From Monocercomonoides exilis (lineage: Eukaryota; Preaxostyla; Oxymonadida; Polymastigidae), in NCBI GenBank assembly GCA_001643675.2, contig LSRY02000009.1:1311501-1375500 (forward strand): 64,000 nucleotides of DNA. The letters are read 5' to 3'. The notes under the pieces are model-generated. The model saw only the letters and a program-made list of their open reading frames with translations, was not told where the DNA came from and did no database searches. A program made the position numbers and the translations under genes. This document shows, piece by piece, positions 1 to 12,258 of the stretch (within the stretch, counting starts at the first letter, position 1; every line of letters starts with the position of its first letter).

Positions 1-2016
1 CACAGTCAACGATCCACGCTTTCCAGCACAAATTCCTGCTGAGTTACCACTCCCTTATCCAGCACGCTCTCCTCCCTTACCATTTGCACAGCCTCGCTCT
101 GATTGCATGGGCAGCTCATTGGCTGGGCAAAACAAGACAGACACTTCTCTTTCAGCGGACAAAGATGGGATATTTGGCTCTGTTCAGATTCCGCAGATTC
201 CTCTGTCTTCAAACAAATCGTCGTGTTTCTATCCCTCTTCTTCTTCTTCTTTAACCCGTCCACATCTTTTCACATTATTCTCTTCTTCGCCACAATTTCC
301 ATCAATGCTTTATCCAGCTTCGCTGGATGTTCATTTGAACTGCTTTCCTCTTCTGCAGCTGTACACCCCACTCTGCATCAGCATTTCGAACGACATCCGT
401 GTACTGGCTGTTCAGAATGAGATGAATGGTCATCGCATGAGAAATGCAAGAGGAAGGGGGAAGTAGCTTCAAGGCGCATTGCGTTAATCAGCTCGCTTTA
501 TGACACCGCCAAGATGCGAAGAGAGAGGAGTACGAGTTCAAATGGAAGAGGCAAAGAAGGCGGATTTCAGAAGCAAGTTAAGTGCAGAGACGAGAAAAGG
601 GAGAAAGCAGAAAGAGCCAAAGGCGAAGACGAAGAAGAAGGAGAAAGACGAGTTTTACCCATAACAAGTTGACGCTTTCGACGCAAGGCTTCCACAGGCA
701 GTAACAGGAAAGAGGAGGAGGGACAGGGGAAGAGAAGAAGGAGGTGATGAAAATGATGATGAACAGCATCAAACATTTTATTCTTTTGACAGCACACTCT
801 CATCTGCTCAGCTGCACACTCGAAACATCACAGCCTCCTCAACATTTGCTCCTACTTTTTCTCCCTTGCCACACACACAATTGTCTGCTCCTTCTGTTCT
901 TGTTGGAACTCCGCTAAAGCCACTCACTCCTTCATCTCCTGCCACAGACTCCTCTTCACTTACGCAGAAGTCCTTCAACATGACTAGCCCAAGCTCTGCC
1001 TCTTTATCAAACATGTCTTCTTCTTCCTCTCCTTCTTCTTCTTCGTCGTCTTCTCCTCCTCCTCCTTCTTCTTCTTTTCTTCTTCTTCTTTTTCTTCACA
1101 TTTTTAGTCTTCTTCATTAATATTTTTTCTCACTCCCTTCTGGGTCAGAGCATCGATCTTTCAATTCCTATATGCTATTCAATTTGGCGGAGCTGCCATG
1201 TGATCCAATTATTTATTACATTCATATTTCTTTCTCTCGATGTCCGTTCGCCAAGTGCGCCTTCATTTCATTTTTCATTCATTATTCTGATGAGAAAAAA
1301 AACCATTTGGACGAATTCATTCATTTCATTCAAATCAACTTCTTCTTCAACACCTTCTTCGATGAACATCAAAAATTTTGTTGATTATCATATTTAATTC
1401 AACTCCTGTTAAATCCAGGGCCAAGCGTCATCTTTCATTTTCTTTTCGGAAGCACAAAAGGATTATTCATTCTATTACAAAATGTAGCCAAATTTAAATA
1501 GCAATAGAGGTGATTTCGAGTCGAAAAAAGCTGATCAGTCGGAGCGAAATCAAAAAAGGAGGACGACTTTGCCTTTTTTGTTTGGTAGATGAAAGAGGTT
1601 CAGATGAAAAGAGAATATTATCAAAGCAATTCTTGAACGAAATAAATGATTGAAATGATGTTCTTCAGATCACGCAAAGCCAAATGCCTTCAACGAGCAA
1701 TCAAAGATGAAACGATGCGGGAAAGCAATTTATAGAAAATTCATTTTTGTAGAAAAATTCTATGAAAGAAGAGAATAAATGCCTGACAAGCAATGTTGAT
1801 TTCATCAAATGCACATGTGAGATGTTTTCTTCTTTTTTATATGCCATCTCCCCAACTTTCTTCGACTTTGCCTTCATTTGCACCAATCCACCGACAAGTC
1901 AGCTGATGAAATGATTTCTGCCTTATGATCTGCACCTTCTTCAGAAGACCCGTCGCATTACGTGTGCCCTTGCAGGGCATCTTTTATAGCCATCAAAGCA
2001 ATGCATTGATGCCAAG
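1..2016. other. Low-complexity region, no supported gene
   Basis: Purine/pyrimidine-skewed sequence with CTT/TTC runs (for example around 1020-1095) and their complements. Open frames on both strands here encode only serine-, leucine- or lysine-rich strings that mirror the microsatellites. I see no conserved motif, no intron pair bounding coding sequence and no RNA gene. The stretch could hold decayed gene copies but nothing can be named. Confidence 0.6.
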
Positions 2017-2400
2017 ATGACTATCCACGTTTTTATCGTCAGCTGTATTCCCGTTGAGAAATATAAACAAATCGACATCCCAATCACCGAATGCTTCTGT
2101 TCAATAATATCCAACGACCGAGTTTTCTTTCTGAGTGATGTTTCCCATGAGTGCGAACACGGGCTCTTTCACGGAAGCTTCAAGAGACTCGCTAACAAAA
2201 TACTCATTTCTTCTTCATCCTACTCCTTCGTTCTCTCACTTAATTGCCAGAACAGTTTATCTTAGCCTTCAGGTGTAACATTTCACAAGCAGTTATAAAT
2301 GATAATGCTGTGCCGATGCGATTCTGTTCATGGTTCGATTGTTGATATCAATAGAGAAGTGTGTGTTGATTAACATGGCGGAGGCAAGCGTGGTGTTTGA
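2017..2400 (+). CDS. Hypothetical short ORF (only long if TAA/TAG are read as Gln)
   Basis: Begins at ATG 2017 (MTIHVFIVSCIPVEKYK). With the standard code it stops at TAG 2263. If TAA and TAG are read as glutamine it continues through three such codons to TGA at 2398-2400, giving 127 residues. The product is mixed in composition, unlike the serine or lysine strings of neighbouring frames. No domain is recognised. It could be a fragment of a larger decayed gene. Confidence 0.3.
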
Positions 2401-2851
2401 TGTGAAAGAAGATAGCATCATCAGCATTATCGAAAGGAGAATTTTGATGAAGCAGGCAGAAATGAAAGGAAGATAAGGAGAGGATGGAGAAGGAAACGGG
2501 AAGGATATGTGATGTGAAGAATAAAGAATTAAAAGGAGAGATCGAGTTAGTTATCCTCGTTGACTACAATCTCCCGGATATCACATTCTCCGTATACTGA
2601 AGCGTTAGAGCTTTATATCTGGTAATGAAATTTGTCTATACTAATTCAGATGCAAAAAGGAAAAAAGGAGTTAACAAACTGTTTTCATTCTTTAAATATT
2701 ATTAATAAAATATTTTTCAACATAAAATTCTTGTTCTCTTTTATGAATGATTATTGTTTGTTAGTTTTCATTTTCAAGATTAAAGATTTTTATTTTATGT
2801 ATTTGTTGAGTTTTTGTTTGATCTTTATTTCTTTTAAGTTCACTTTTATTT

Positions 2852-3057
2852 AACTTGATCAAAAAAAATCTTTTTCACCTAAAGCATAAAAAAGGTATGT
2901 CTTTTGGGGAAGAAAAAATAAAATAAATATAAATTATTGATATAAAAGCTTTACTGTTATGAAAAATAAATATAATTTTTGATCAATTGAAACCACAATT
3001 ATTTTTATTATTTAGTTTTTTGATCTTTTTTATGATATCAAAAAAAATCACCCAAAT
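2852..3057. repeat. Short AT-rich interspersed repeat, copy A
   Basis: Begins AACTTGATCAAAAAAA and ends near ATCACCCAAAT, the same ends as the segment at 50436-50647; the middle is diverged. The end motif (TGATATCAAAAAAAATCACC) also appears in reverse complement at 14155-14177. This pattern fits a small non-autonomous element of about 210 bp; no target-site duplication was established. Confidence 0.5.
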
Positions 3058-3285
3058 ATTTTCTTTTTCTTTGTATTTGTTAATAATTGGGACGAAATTT
3101 TGTGCTTTCTGAATTTTGTTCCATTTTACTCTGACTTATATTTTTCTCAAATTTTTAATTTATCCTCTTTTTTATTGACGTGGAAATGAAAGACTTATTG
3201 TGTTAAAGCAGGAGGATAATTTTTGAAACAAATCGTTGTTTTTTTTCATAAATGACAGATATTTGCCACAAATGACTTCTTTCCG

Positions 3286-3680
3286 ATGACGAATTTAGGG
3301 TTTAAGATGCGTAATTTGGGGGTCTTTTATTGGAGATTGTTGTATTTTTTTATGTCTTTTGTTTTTGAATTTGTTCACCAACTATTTGAATTACTAAAAA
3401 TAAAATTCGTGAGATTGGCACCTAACTTGGAAGAAAATGTCCAGGACGATGAAACATATCTTCTCATCAAGGAGGTATTATACACTTTCTCATTTCAATG
3501 TTTTGTTTTTCAAAAAATAAAAATTTATCATTTCACAAAAAGAAGTTTCACTTTTTGGTTAATGTGAGATAAAAAATAAAAGAGAATGGCATAACTGTTT
3601 GTTTTCTGAAGTGGCTAATAACTGAAGAAATCAATCGACTTCATTTGTGGAAAAATAAATAAAAATAAGAATAGTGTTGA
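3286..3680 (+). CDS. Hypothetical ORF, possible single intron
   Basis: ATG at 3286 opens a 93-codon frame ending in TGA at 3567. A GT at 3475 (after ...LLIKE) and an AG at 3611 could bound a 137-nt intron. Splicing would join the frame to WLITEEINRLHLW and three TAA/TAG codons before TGA at 3678-3680. The middle is hydrophobic (FFMSFVFEF). No family is recognised and the splice model is an inference; the intron ends do not match the GTTTG form seen at 19.4 and 29.4 kb. Confidence 0.25.
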
Positions 3681-3764
3681 ATATACAGAAATATAAATCG
3701 AAAAGTTAAAATGGCTTTGAAACGTCATAAGATAATAAGATAGTTGAGATGACTTGCTCTTAAT

Positions 3765-4655
3765 TTAAGGCGCAAGGATGTTTGGATCCTTTTTTGGATG
3801 CTGCATCTTCCAAATAGCAAAAAGTGAAATTAAAATAAGGAAGATTACACCAAAAATAATTTTAAAATTCAAAGTTGAGAACGAAATTATTGGAGGTTCT
3901 GGAGTAAATTTATATCCAAACATACGAATTTTATATGGCACAAAAGGTGAAATAGACACTTCTACATTTTGTACTGTTGGCGTGTTATAAACAGAAATCA
4001 ACTTTTGTGCTGCTTTTTGTCCGTTCACAATCGCCGTTCGAGTTCTTTCAGCAAGCAAAAATTCGCATGTTTTTGTTCCTTCAATGTTTTCTTTGCATGG
4101 ATTTGGATAACCTCCTAAAGCGAATATATCCCACTCTTCAGGCAACTTATTCATTTCTGAAATAATTTCATCAATTGGACGACGTCTGTTAGGACTGTGA
4201 GACTGAATCAGAAGAACTGGTTTATCTTGACCAGTTCTCCTTGCTCTTTCAACAATTTCAAAATTTACTTGTAATTCGCTTTGCCAAATTCCACACTCGT
4301 CATATGGTCTTGTTGTGTTTCCCATGAATGATTTTGCTGATTCATAGGTAAATGTTGTGTTTTTGTGTAGTTTTGGCATTGATTGAAAATTTGGATGATC
4401 ATTTTGACACAATTTATATAAAAGCTTTCCGTTAACGCCTTCAAATAATTCAAAGGGAACTTCGCTTTGTTCAAGCGCCTTCATAATTTCATTTCTTTCT
4501 TTCGTTCCTTTCCATGGGGCGACAATGTAAACATCTTGTAGTCCAAGCTCTTCAAGTCTATTTGTTATTTTTGGTGATTTTATTCCATCAGTATATTTCC
4601 ATTTGTATTCTTTGGTTTCAAATGTTGCACACAAAAACAATAAAATTCCAAGCAT
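3765..4655 (-). CDS. GT25-like glycosyltransferase, type I membrane protein
   Basis: Predicted product of 296 residues from ATG at 4655. Residues 1-13 (MLGILLFLCATFE) look like a signal peptide. Near residue 41 the segment VYIVAPWKGTKERNEIM, then PFELFEGVNGK, resembles the start of LPS/collagen-type family 25 glycosyltransferases. PVLLIQSHSPNRRRP followed by PEEWDIFALGG matches the central donor-site region of that family, although the usual ILEDD is replaced by LIQSHS. A hydrophobic segment (IIFGVIFLILISLFAIW) near residues 265-284 and a short basic tail suggest a Golgi or ER-type membrane anchor. The family would transfer a sugar to a glycan or protein; substrate unknown. Its natural end is a TAA; if TAA were glutamine the frame would run on about 77 codons to TGA near 3534. 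No close neighbour shares its strand. Confidence 0.65.
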   Translation of the reverse strand: MLGILLFLCATFETKEYKWKYTDGIKSPKITNRLEELGLQDVYIVAPWKGTKERNEIMKALEQSEVPFELFEGVNGKLLYKLCQNDHPNFQSMPKLHKNTTFTYESAKSFMGNTTRPYDECGIWQSELQVNFEIVERARRTGQDKPVLLIQSHSPNRRRPIDEIISEMNKLPEEWDIFALGGYPNPCKENIEGTKTCEFLLAERTRTAIVNGQKAAQKLISVYNTPTVQNVEVSISPFVPYKIRMFGYKFTPEPPIISFSTLNFKIIFGVIFLILISLFAIWKMQHPKKDPNILAP

Positions 4656-4897
4656 GATACCAGCTTTCTAAAAAAGTCTTTGAATTAATAGGAAAAATGA
4701 AAATTTTAACAATAACAATTTTCTATAACCCTTTATTTATAATTTTTCATTTATGAAAATTACACCTCGCAGCCTGTTGTTAATTTTTATATCAATTTAT
4801 TATTTCTACAAAAAAAGATTAAAATAAACACAAATGGAGCATATGTTCAAAAACTTGATCATTGCTTTTTCTGATTTTTTTTAGTTGTTGGCTTTCA

Positions 4898-5542
4898 ATG
4901 ATTAAACAGTTTGGATTGAATGAAAAGAAGATTTTGAGAGGCAAACTTTTCAATTTGTTGTTTAAATAATCATTGAATTTTTGGAATGAATCACAAGGAT
5001 ATACCTTAGACAGTTCTGGAAAGTATGATAGTTTTCTACTTCGTTTTAGAACATTTATAATGCAATTCAAACAAATTTGTGTTGATGCATATATGGTTGC
5101 AGGTTTAACTTATTGCATTTTTGATCTTTTAAAGAACATTTCATATGATTCTCATCACAATTTTCTGGATTCAATCACTCATTTAATTTGTATAACTTCT
5201 TTTTCTTCCAATGATCCAACATCTCATCGCACAACTGCAGAAAAACCATCATCCACTTTATTTTATAGAATATCTTCGTTTTTTGTCTCTTCATCAAAGA
5301 AAATGAGTGAAATGAAGAAGAAACGAAGATATTGTCCTGATAATAAATATAATTTTAACGTAGAATATGAAAGCAGACAACAATACTCACTTAATACCAG
5401 TGAAGCTTTCTTTCATCTGAAACTGGAGCTTCGCAGACTTTCAGCTTTTGAGATTGGAAAGGCAAACATTTGTTCCTTTATTGAAATGTCCGCAAAGAGA
5501 ATGAAGGTTGCTGTGAATTTGTCATTTTGGCCAGCCGAATGA
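4898..5542 (+). CDS. Hypothetical protein, about 214 residues with TAA read as Gln
   Basis: The standard-code frame from 4973 lacks an ATG. Reading TAA at 4967-4969 as glutamine extends it upstream to ATG 4898 (MIKQFGLNEKKILRG). The product has a mixed, globular-looking composition with IMQFKQICVDAYMVAG and a basic central stretch (KKMSEMKKKRRY), ends in TGA, and lies just 5' of a long TTC microsatellite. No domain is recognised. Divergent to the glycosyltransferase, about 240 bp apart, so the AT-rich spacer may hold both promoters. Confidence 0.45.
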
Positions 5543-5640
5543 GCAGATGACAGCAACTGCAGTGCTCACCAATTCTGAATTGATCTTCTCATTTGTCTCT
5601 CAACAAATTCATCTGATGAAAGACATGAAAATTAACACCT

Positions 5641-5830
5641 TCATTCATTCATTCATTCATCATCATCATCATCATCATCTTCTTCTTCTTCTTCTTCTTC
5701 TTCTTCTTCTTCTTCTTCTTCTTCTTCTTCTTCTTCTTCTTCTTCTTCTTCTTCTTCTTCTTCTTCTTCTTCTTCTTCTTCTTCTTCTTCTTCTTCTTCT
5801 TCTTCCTCCTCCTCCTCCTCCTCCCCTCTC
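5641..5830. repeat. Trinucleotide microsatellite (CAT)n-(CTT)n-(CTC)n
   Basis: CATT/CAT repeats run directly into about 125 bp of pure CTT, followed by CTC repeats. All six frames are open across it, so the leucine, lysine and arginine strings predicted here are not genes. Flanking 5880-6120 remains CTT-rich. Confidence 0.95.
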
Positions 5831-6512
5831 CTCCTCCTCCTCTCCCACCCATTCGGAAACTAAGTCGCCCAACACATAGCTGATTATTCTTCTTCTGATG
5901 TTAAAAACTTCATCTTTTCTCTTCTTCTCCATCTTTTTCCTTCTCTTAACTCTCTTCGCAGTCAAATGCCGAAGAATTTCGCAATTCGGTTGGATAACAT
6001 GCTCCTTGCGTTGCTTCGTCCTCAACATGTTCCTCTTCTTCTTCCTCTTCCTTTCTTCTTCTTCTTCGTAGTCGTCGTTGTCGTCGTCTTCGCTTCATCG
6101 TCTTCTTCAAATGGAGCAGCACGCTGATTCACTTCTTCATTCCAGAGGTGGAGCAGCGATGAAAAGAAGTTGGAAGGAGATGATGAGTCATCTTCATCAT
6201 TGTCATCAGCTCCTATGATTGACCTTTTGGATGCATCGGAGGTGGAGGCGTCATGCACTTTGACTGCAGCGATGTATGGCATCGAGAGACAGCTGGGGAT
6301 TATGTTAATCAAAAGATGTCGTCACTGAGGGAGCAACAGACGCTGCGGGAATAAGCGGATACGTGGAAAGCTGTGCTGCATGGGGGTGTTGTGTGTCCCT
6401 ACGATGTGGCGCTTTCGGCAATGCTTTCGGTTCTGCTGTTGGAGCCGTTCCCCCCATTTGCAGCGTCTGTGGGAACGAAGCCAGAGGGAAAGCAGAATTT
6501 TGTGTCGGCAGA

Positions 6513-7261
6513 ATGAATACGTCCATGTCGATCAACGACCTGTTTGACCCGTCGCTGCAAACATTGCGATCTCAAAAGTTGAGGCGTGTTGTGGTGGTGA
6601 AGCTGAAAGACGAAGTGATGGGGAGAGGGATTGCAGAGTGTGAAGAGGGGAAGAGCTGAAGAACAAGAAGGATGATCAAGAGAGGACGAAGGCGAATGCA
6701 GCGCAGACGCTTAGCAAGACGGGTAAGAAGAACGTGGGGCATGTGGAGGAGATGGCAGTGGAGAAGGAGGGGCTGGGGTGGCAGATCCTGGAGCTGAAGG
6801 AGCAGCACCAGGAGGCGAAGCAGGAGATGGAGAAGAGGAATACGGAGTTCAATATGCTGCTGCAGAAGATCCGGGACGACGAGCGGATCTCGAAGCGGAC
6901 GAGCTGGATGGCGGAGCAGCTGTAGGAGAAGGACAAGATCATCCGGATGCTCGAGAGGAAGATTCTGAAGATGAGTGAGAAGCACATCGCAAAAGTGAAG
7001 GAGGAGAAGGTGCTTCAGGAGCAGCTGGCGGCGATGAAGAAGAAGGCGGAGCTGATTAATGCGGGGATTGAGAAGGAGAAGAAGATAAAGTTTGAGGGAC
7101 GGCAGTCGGATAAGATGAAACCTAAATCATCCGTATTCCTGGTGTTTTTGCTGAATTTCTTCAAGGCAGAAGCAGCGATGCGAAAAAAGGCGAAGAAGAC
7201 TCCGCTTGATCCCATATGTTTTGGGGATGCGTAAATATTTTCTTTATCAGAGACAGCTTGA
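6513..7261 (+). pseudogene. Coiled-coil protein coding region, frameshifted
   Basis: ATG at 6513 opens MNTSMSINDLFDPSLQTLRS. The frame breaks near 6645-6660 (insertion around GAAGAGGGG) and coding continues in another frame as KKDDQERTKANAAQTLSK, then a long heptad-rich coiled coil (WQILELKEQHQEAKQEM). The coiled coil crosses TAG at 6923-6925 without losing register (MAEQL, TAG, EKDKIIRMLERK), so TAG is best read as glutamine. A GTATTC..GGCAG segment near 7132-7168 could be an intron. The frame ends at TGA 7259-7261 after one more TAA. Role unknown; probably a structural or scaffold protein. The frameshift makes it a pseudogene or a sequencing error. Confidence 0.45.
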
Positions 7262-7468
7262 AAAGGATTCGCACAAGATGAAATGGAGTATTTTCTGATT
7301 GTTTCATCCACAGACATTGCCAGAGCTGTTGCTTTTAATTTTTCTTGTAGAGTTCCTGTTGTTTGGGTGCAGCTTTCCATCATTTGTGACTGTTTTTGAG
7401 GTGCGCCATCGCAAAGACTTCTTCGCATTGTACCTGCAAATGCCGGATTTGTGCGATGCTGTTGATCT

Positions 7469-7798
7469 GTGAGCTTTTCTAACGGAGTCAAAGAACAGAG
7501 CGTTTGTGAAGAAGGTGAGTCACATCTTTGCATTGCTGAACCGGAGCAGGACCACCAAGTGATGGTGCTTTCTTGTGTGTCGGCAAGTGCAGGGGTTGAG
7601 AACTGGTTGAAACGGCTGGTGGAGGCTGTGTCGTTGGTTATGGCAAAGAATTAAGAGTGGTTAGAGTTGCTGCAAATGGCGCGCAAGCTGGTGGAGCTTG
7701 CAGCTTTGAAGAAGAAAGAAGCGGCAGATGAAAAAGGAGGAATAGTTTGTGATTCACCTATATTTTTTCCATCAGCAGAAGGTTAATTTTTCATCTGA
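7469..7798 (+). CDS. Helical protein fragment crossing TAA codons
   Basis: One open frame of 109 codons if TAA is glutamine, ending at TGA 7796-7798. The segment VENWLKRLVEAVSLVMAKN, TAA at 7652-7654, EWLELLQMARKLVELAALKK keeps amphipathic helix periodicity across the TAA. Just upstream in another frame, 7370-7550 encodes DFFALYLQMPDLCDAVDL, a TGA, then AFLTESKNRAFVKKVSHIFA. That also looks like helical-repeat coding, so the whole 7.26-7.80 kb stretch is probably one decayed plus-strand gene. No named family. Confidence 0.35.
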
Positions 7799-8200
7799 AA
7801 GAGCAAAATTAAATGAAAACCTATGCGATGCTGGAAAAGGGTTATGAGAAGAAAATGTGGAGCGAATATGAACGAGAATATGGAATGAACGTTTGGAGTC
7901 AGTTGGGGAATTTATGCATTTTTAAGCAGGCACGGATGCAGAGGTGATATAAGATTATGCAGAAATTGAGGAGATTGCGCAACTACAAAAAGACTATTAG
8001 AATGTTTTCAGTTTCGCGTTGTGTGTTGTGGATGAGTAGGATTCTCAGTAGATGAATGAAGTGGAATTTTGTGTTTCTTTCCTAGCGTCTTTGCCAGAGT
8101 TCCTGTGGATTTCGTATTTTCTGTTTGAAGGAATTGAGGTTTCTATCGAAACAATTTCCTTCTGCGCTGCCCTGGACCAGCCGCTTCACATTCTAAAACT

Positions 8201-9485
8201 TCATTTTCTGATTCTGTAAATTTATCTTTTTCTTTCTATTCCAATAGCTATTAAATAATTCATAGCTGTTCTTTCTATCCCCTCAAAGGCACAGCTGGAA
8301 ATCGTCTATGAAATTTTATTTGTCGAAGAAAGTGAAAACAACGAAACAGTGGAGTTCGTCTTCACCCAATTCATGTTTTCCATTTTAAATACCCCATTCA
8401 GAACTTTGATCAGTTCTGTCGAAAATGCTTTTTCTGTTGATCGTCCGCTCCCAAAAGATATATTCATTCTGCTGACCCTCATTTCTTTTGTTCCTGTTAT
8501 CTCAAATTGTCTTGACTCTCGATTATTTGCATTTAACGTGTCATGAACATGAATAAGGTCACTAACAGTCAACGTGCCTGTTGAGACAGAAAAAAGATAT
8601 AACCCAGGTACTTCAAATTCTGTTAGGATTGTTGAGCTTAAATCGCTTTGGCCATATATTGTGAAAGAATTGATGTCACAATCCACTTTATTGGTTTCTG
8701 TGATCGTTCCTGTCAGTATCTCTATATCAGTAACAAATTCTGGAATCAGCTGAGTCAAACAATGGTTGATGGTGCAGTAAGGATGGCCTTCATCTCGTCC
8801 ACATGCATATGTGTCAATGGAATTTGGTTCTGTTTGCACTGAGGAGACATATCTAATTCTTCCAAAATCATTTCGCAGCCATTCACTTTTATCCATAACT
8901 GTGTTGTAGTCAGTACTCACAATATTTGTTGTTTTCCTTGTTGTGTGACAACTTGGTTCAATGTTGTTTTCTGTTGAACTATGAAGGACAATGTTATTTC
9001 CCTGCTCAGCACGTTTTATTATGGAAAAAACAGTAATTTAACAATGTTCCGTAATTGTAAATATTAAATAATAAACAAATTGCAGATACTGTGAGCATTG
9101 AATTGCAATTGCTGAACAAACGATTTGAGATTATTATTTGATCTGTGCAATTCCAATGCATAATTGCATCTCCATCATTGCCAGAGGAACAATTATAATT
9201 TTGTTCGCTGCTCTTTGGATTCGAAGAAAATATTCGATGAAGAAATGTAAAGATCTTCAAATATGGATTCTTTCTAAACGTTTGAATTTGAATCTTTTGA
9301 TGAAAAAGTGATACTGAATGAATAAACATTTTTTTAGGCGTTAAACTCACATTTGTGATGCATATTGATCCACTTTGCAAACTCAGTGAAGATATCGATT
9401 TAAGGTGAGAAATGCTGGAATCTATCATTATAGCTGATTCACCTTTAATTAGGTTAAATGTTAATATTGAATATTGGACTGCCAA
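8201..9485 (-). pseudogene. Beta-helix (pectin-lyase-fold-like) surface protein, frameshifted copy
   Basis: Two overlapping minus frames make up the gene. The upstream frame (9006-9485) has short hydrophobic beta-helix rungs (SISSLSLQSGSICITNVSL) and a run ending NYGTLLNYCFFHNK. After a one-base frameshift near the AAAA at about 9015 coding continues as AEQGNNIVLHSSTENN, then the family signature ACGRDEGHPYCTINHCL (Cys-Gly-x4-Pro-x-Cys type). It runs through TAG at 8306-8308 (NKIS, TAG, TISSCAFEGIER) to TGA at 8201. The same signature occurs in the beta-helix genes at 22, 34, 41, 53 and 54 kb. Probably an extracellular, cysteine-containing beta-helix protein; the frameshift and lack of a start suggest a broken copy. 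Confidence 0.6.
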
Positions 9486-11847
9486 AAAATCTATTCAACT
9501 GAAATCAATAAAATACAAAAAAATTGATTTGTATCAAATGAAACATACTTCAATTGCAACTCTTTGGAAAAATACTATGAACTTCAAAAGTTCCATATGA
9601 GCTATTTCTTCCAAAAGTCATATCTTTCTTCATGTGTTAGTTTCAATAAATATAGAATTTAATTTGATCATTAAATACAAAAAAAATCATACGATTAAAA
9701 AAGTCGGCGAAAAATATTCTATGTGTTTCAGGACAATTCTTTTTCGTCGAAAATTTGCAGTTAAAAGCTGAAGTGGAGAAGAAGCAATTCTTCAATAAAT
9801 AATAATGGTTTTCAATTTTTGAATTGTGGTGATTTTTCATAATTTTTCATTCATTGATATTTTTTTTTTGATAAAAAAAAAATCGGGGAAAAAGGAGAAT
9901 CAACCGAAACCTGTTTTGATCACACCCATAATATTCATATTTTCGTTTTATTTTTTCTAAAACAAGCTCTGAATAATAGATATTTTTGTGTGTTTTCATG
10001 AATTGTTTTTTCTTTTTATTTGCCAGGGTTTAGAAAAGGGAAAAAAGTTAGGGTTTTCCAAGATAATACAATGTTTTTTGCAAACAAATAATAAGAAAGA
10101 AGATGGTTTTTAACATTTAAATATAGTTATTATCTTAAATAAAATAAGGATGTCTAAAATATTTATCATTAAATATATTGGAAAAATGATTTTAAATGAA
10201 AATTTTAGGTTGTCGGTTGAGTCCACTCTTACCAAAATCGGTTAGAGGGGACATATCGACTGGTTCAAAAATAGTCTTAAAGAAGATATTTTGCTTTTCT
10301 AAACTCACTTTTCTGAACGTTAAAATTCTCAAATAGGAGAAACATTCGATAAAAAACTGAAAATTTTTTATATCTAAAAAGCGATTTTTGACAAAAATTA
10401 ATGCTCAAACCCCAAAGATAAATCAGAGAGAATATTTCTTTTAGGTTTTCATTTCGAAAAAGATGGTTTATCCATTGTCAATGTGTTTATTTGTGTTATA
10501 TTTGACGAAAACTTTTAATTTGATCAACTGATGAGGGTTGTTTTTTAATTTAAAGTGGTATAGTTTTCAAAATAATAATTCCTGTTGGATTCAAAAAATA
10601 GGTTTTCTCATCTTTGAGTCACTGTAATTCGAAAACCACTTAAGTCATATCATAATTGTTCACATTTGCAATAGTATAAATAGGCCTTTGCGACAGACCA
10701 ACATTTTTTTCATGGTTCGACTAGTCGACCGACAAGGCAGTTTGCCAATATATTATTTTATGATAAACGAAAAAACAACAAATCAAGATAAAGTTTTTCT
10801 GTTTTTATTCAATTTTTTTTTATTTTTTAATTTATTTATTTCTCGCACGATTCGAACAAATAAATATTTTATTTTTGTTTTTTTTTTGAAATTTCAATGG
10901 GTTATCGACAGATCTTTGTCGAGATTAGTCGAACGACAAAGATCAGTCGGTTGAAAGATCAGTCGGTTGAAAAGATCAATCTGTCGAACGAATGTTCTAT
11001 TTCGAAATCGTTTTGTCTTTCAAACATAGTTTTTTTTATTTATTCTATTCAAAGAAAATTATAAGAAACATTCATTAAAATATGACAGAGATAGAATTTG
11101 TGTTTTTGATATATTTTTCGATATTTTCATTCGTTTGACACCACATTTTGTTTCACACTTTTTCTGTTTATGGATATTAATATTCAAATAATTGCTGTCT
11201 GTCAAAAGAAAACGAATTGAATCCATAATTATATTTTTGTTTTGTTTTGTTTAAAAACACAATACTCCTGGAAACAGCTGGAAAAGATATGCAGAAGGTT
11301 TAACTGATATCTTTGCTTTTATGTTTGAATACGAAGGGCAGGATATAGAGATTTGACAAGTTGTCAATGCTTGTGAAGATATTTTGATATTAATTGTTAT
11401 GATTTGAATAATTAAATCACAATTGCTGAAGGAAAAGAGACACGTTCAAATGGAAATTTCAAGAAGAAGCGAATATATGAAGATAGTTACAATTTAATAA
11501 TTTTTCCAAAAGGAAGAAAAAGAAAAAGAATTTACCGAGATTTTGAAGAATGAAGATGAAAAAACTTTGTTAAATAAAGGAAAAAGAAGAACAGTTGTTT
11601 TGTTATGCCTTTCTATCATCAAAATCATTCGTATGACATCTTGAAGAAAAATCATAGACACTTTGAAAGGTTTTAAGTTCAATGGGATATAACCGCGGGA
11701 TGCAGATTTTATCAGGAGGGCACATATCAACAACTTGACATTGAACCTTTCACACGCTCATTGAAATGGTTTTTAACACGAAGATGTGAAGACGAATCAC
11801 ATTAAAAGGCAGCCAGTGAAAAGAAGTCAGATCTCGTATCATTCAGT
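9486..11847. other. AT-rich region without recognised genes; small hairpin/tandem repeat at 10.9 kb
   Basis: Very AT-rich with scattered short ORFs lacking motifs. At about 10910-10945 ATCTTTGTCG and CGACAAAGAT form a 10-bp hairpin. It is followed by tandem copies of AGATCAGTCGGTTGAA to about 10985. The motif GGCCTTTGCGACA at about 10683 recurs in reverse complement near 60758-60772. This may be a relic of a repeat element. Confidence 0.5.
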
Positions 11848-12258
11848 TTGAATTGCTCAATTTTCTTCTTCTCCTCAATTTATTTATTAATTAGCCCAGG
11901 ATTGAAGCAAGAGAAATTCGGGTCCAAGGTTAATCCATCTGCATATCTGTGCAATTATCACTCTGCAGTGTGCTTCACAAAAGGAACAGAGATACGAACT
12001 TCATTCCAAGCATCTCATTTCTCTCAATATGTGGAAGCCATGCAAGGCTTTGCTATTTCATAGAAGACAAATACTAGGAAGAAGGAGAAGATGGCATTTG
12101 ATCTGACAACTTGGAGTGTTTTGATTTCCTGGAAGATAAACAGCCTGATACTGCAGCTAATTCAGGAGGAAAAAGGGGTGCTGTCGAACAAACTGGGGAG
12201 CAAAGTCGACGAGCAGCAGATCCACAGTCACATTGATTTTTGCGGTTGGTTTAAATGA
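11848..12258 (+). CDS. Hypothetical ORF, extended if TAG is Gln
   Basis: A 71-codon frame ends at TAG 12061-12063. Read as glutamine, the frame continues to TGA 12256-12258 with no other break (MAFDLTTWSVLISWKINSL, then VLSNKLGSKVDEQQIHSHID). There is no ATG at the start of the open frame and no recognised domain. May be a fragment of a decayed helical protein. Confidence 0.25.

Noticed and set aside
5649-6028. Long polyleucine, polylysine and polyarginine ORFs
   Set aside because: Direct translations of the CTT/CTC microsatellite in different frames; no unique sequence.
7015-7533. Minus-strand ORF with ATG and ordinary composition (SPSSQTLCSLTPLEKLTDQQ)
   Set aside because: It overlaps plus-strand coiled-coil/helical coding that keeps register across TAG 6923 and TAA 7652, and its last 60 residues are the shadow of that coding. 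The plus strand is preferred, though the first 100 residues are not excluded.
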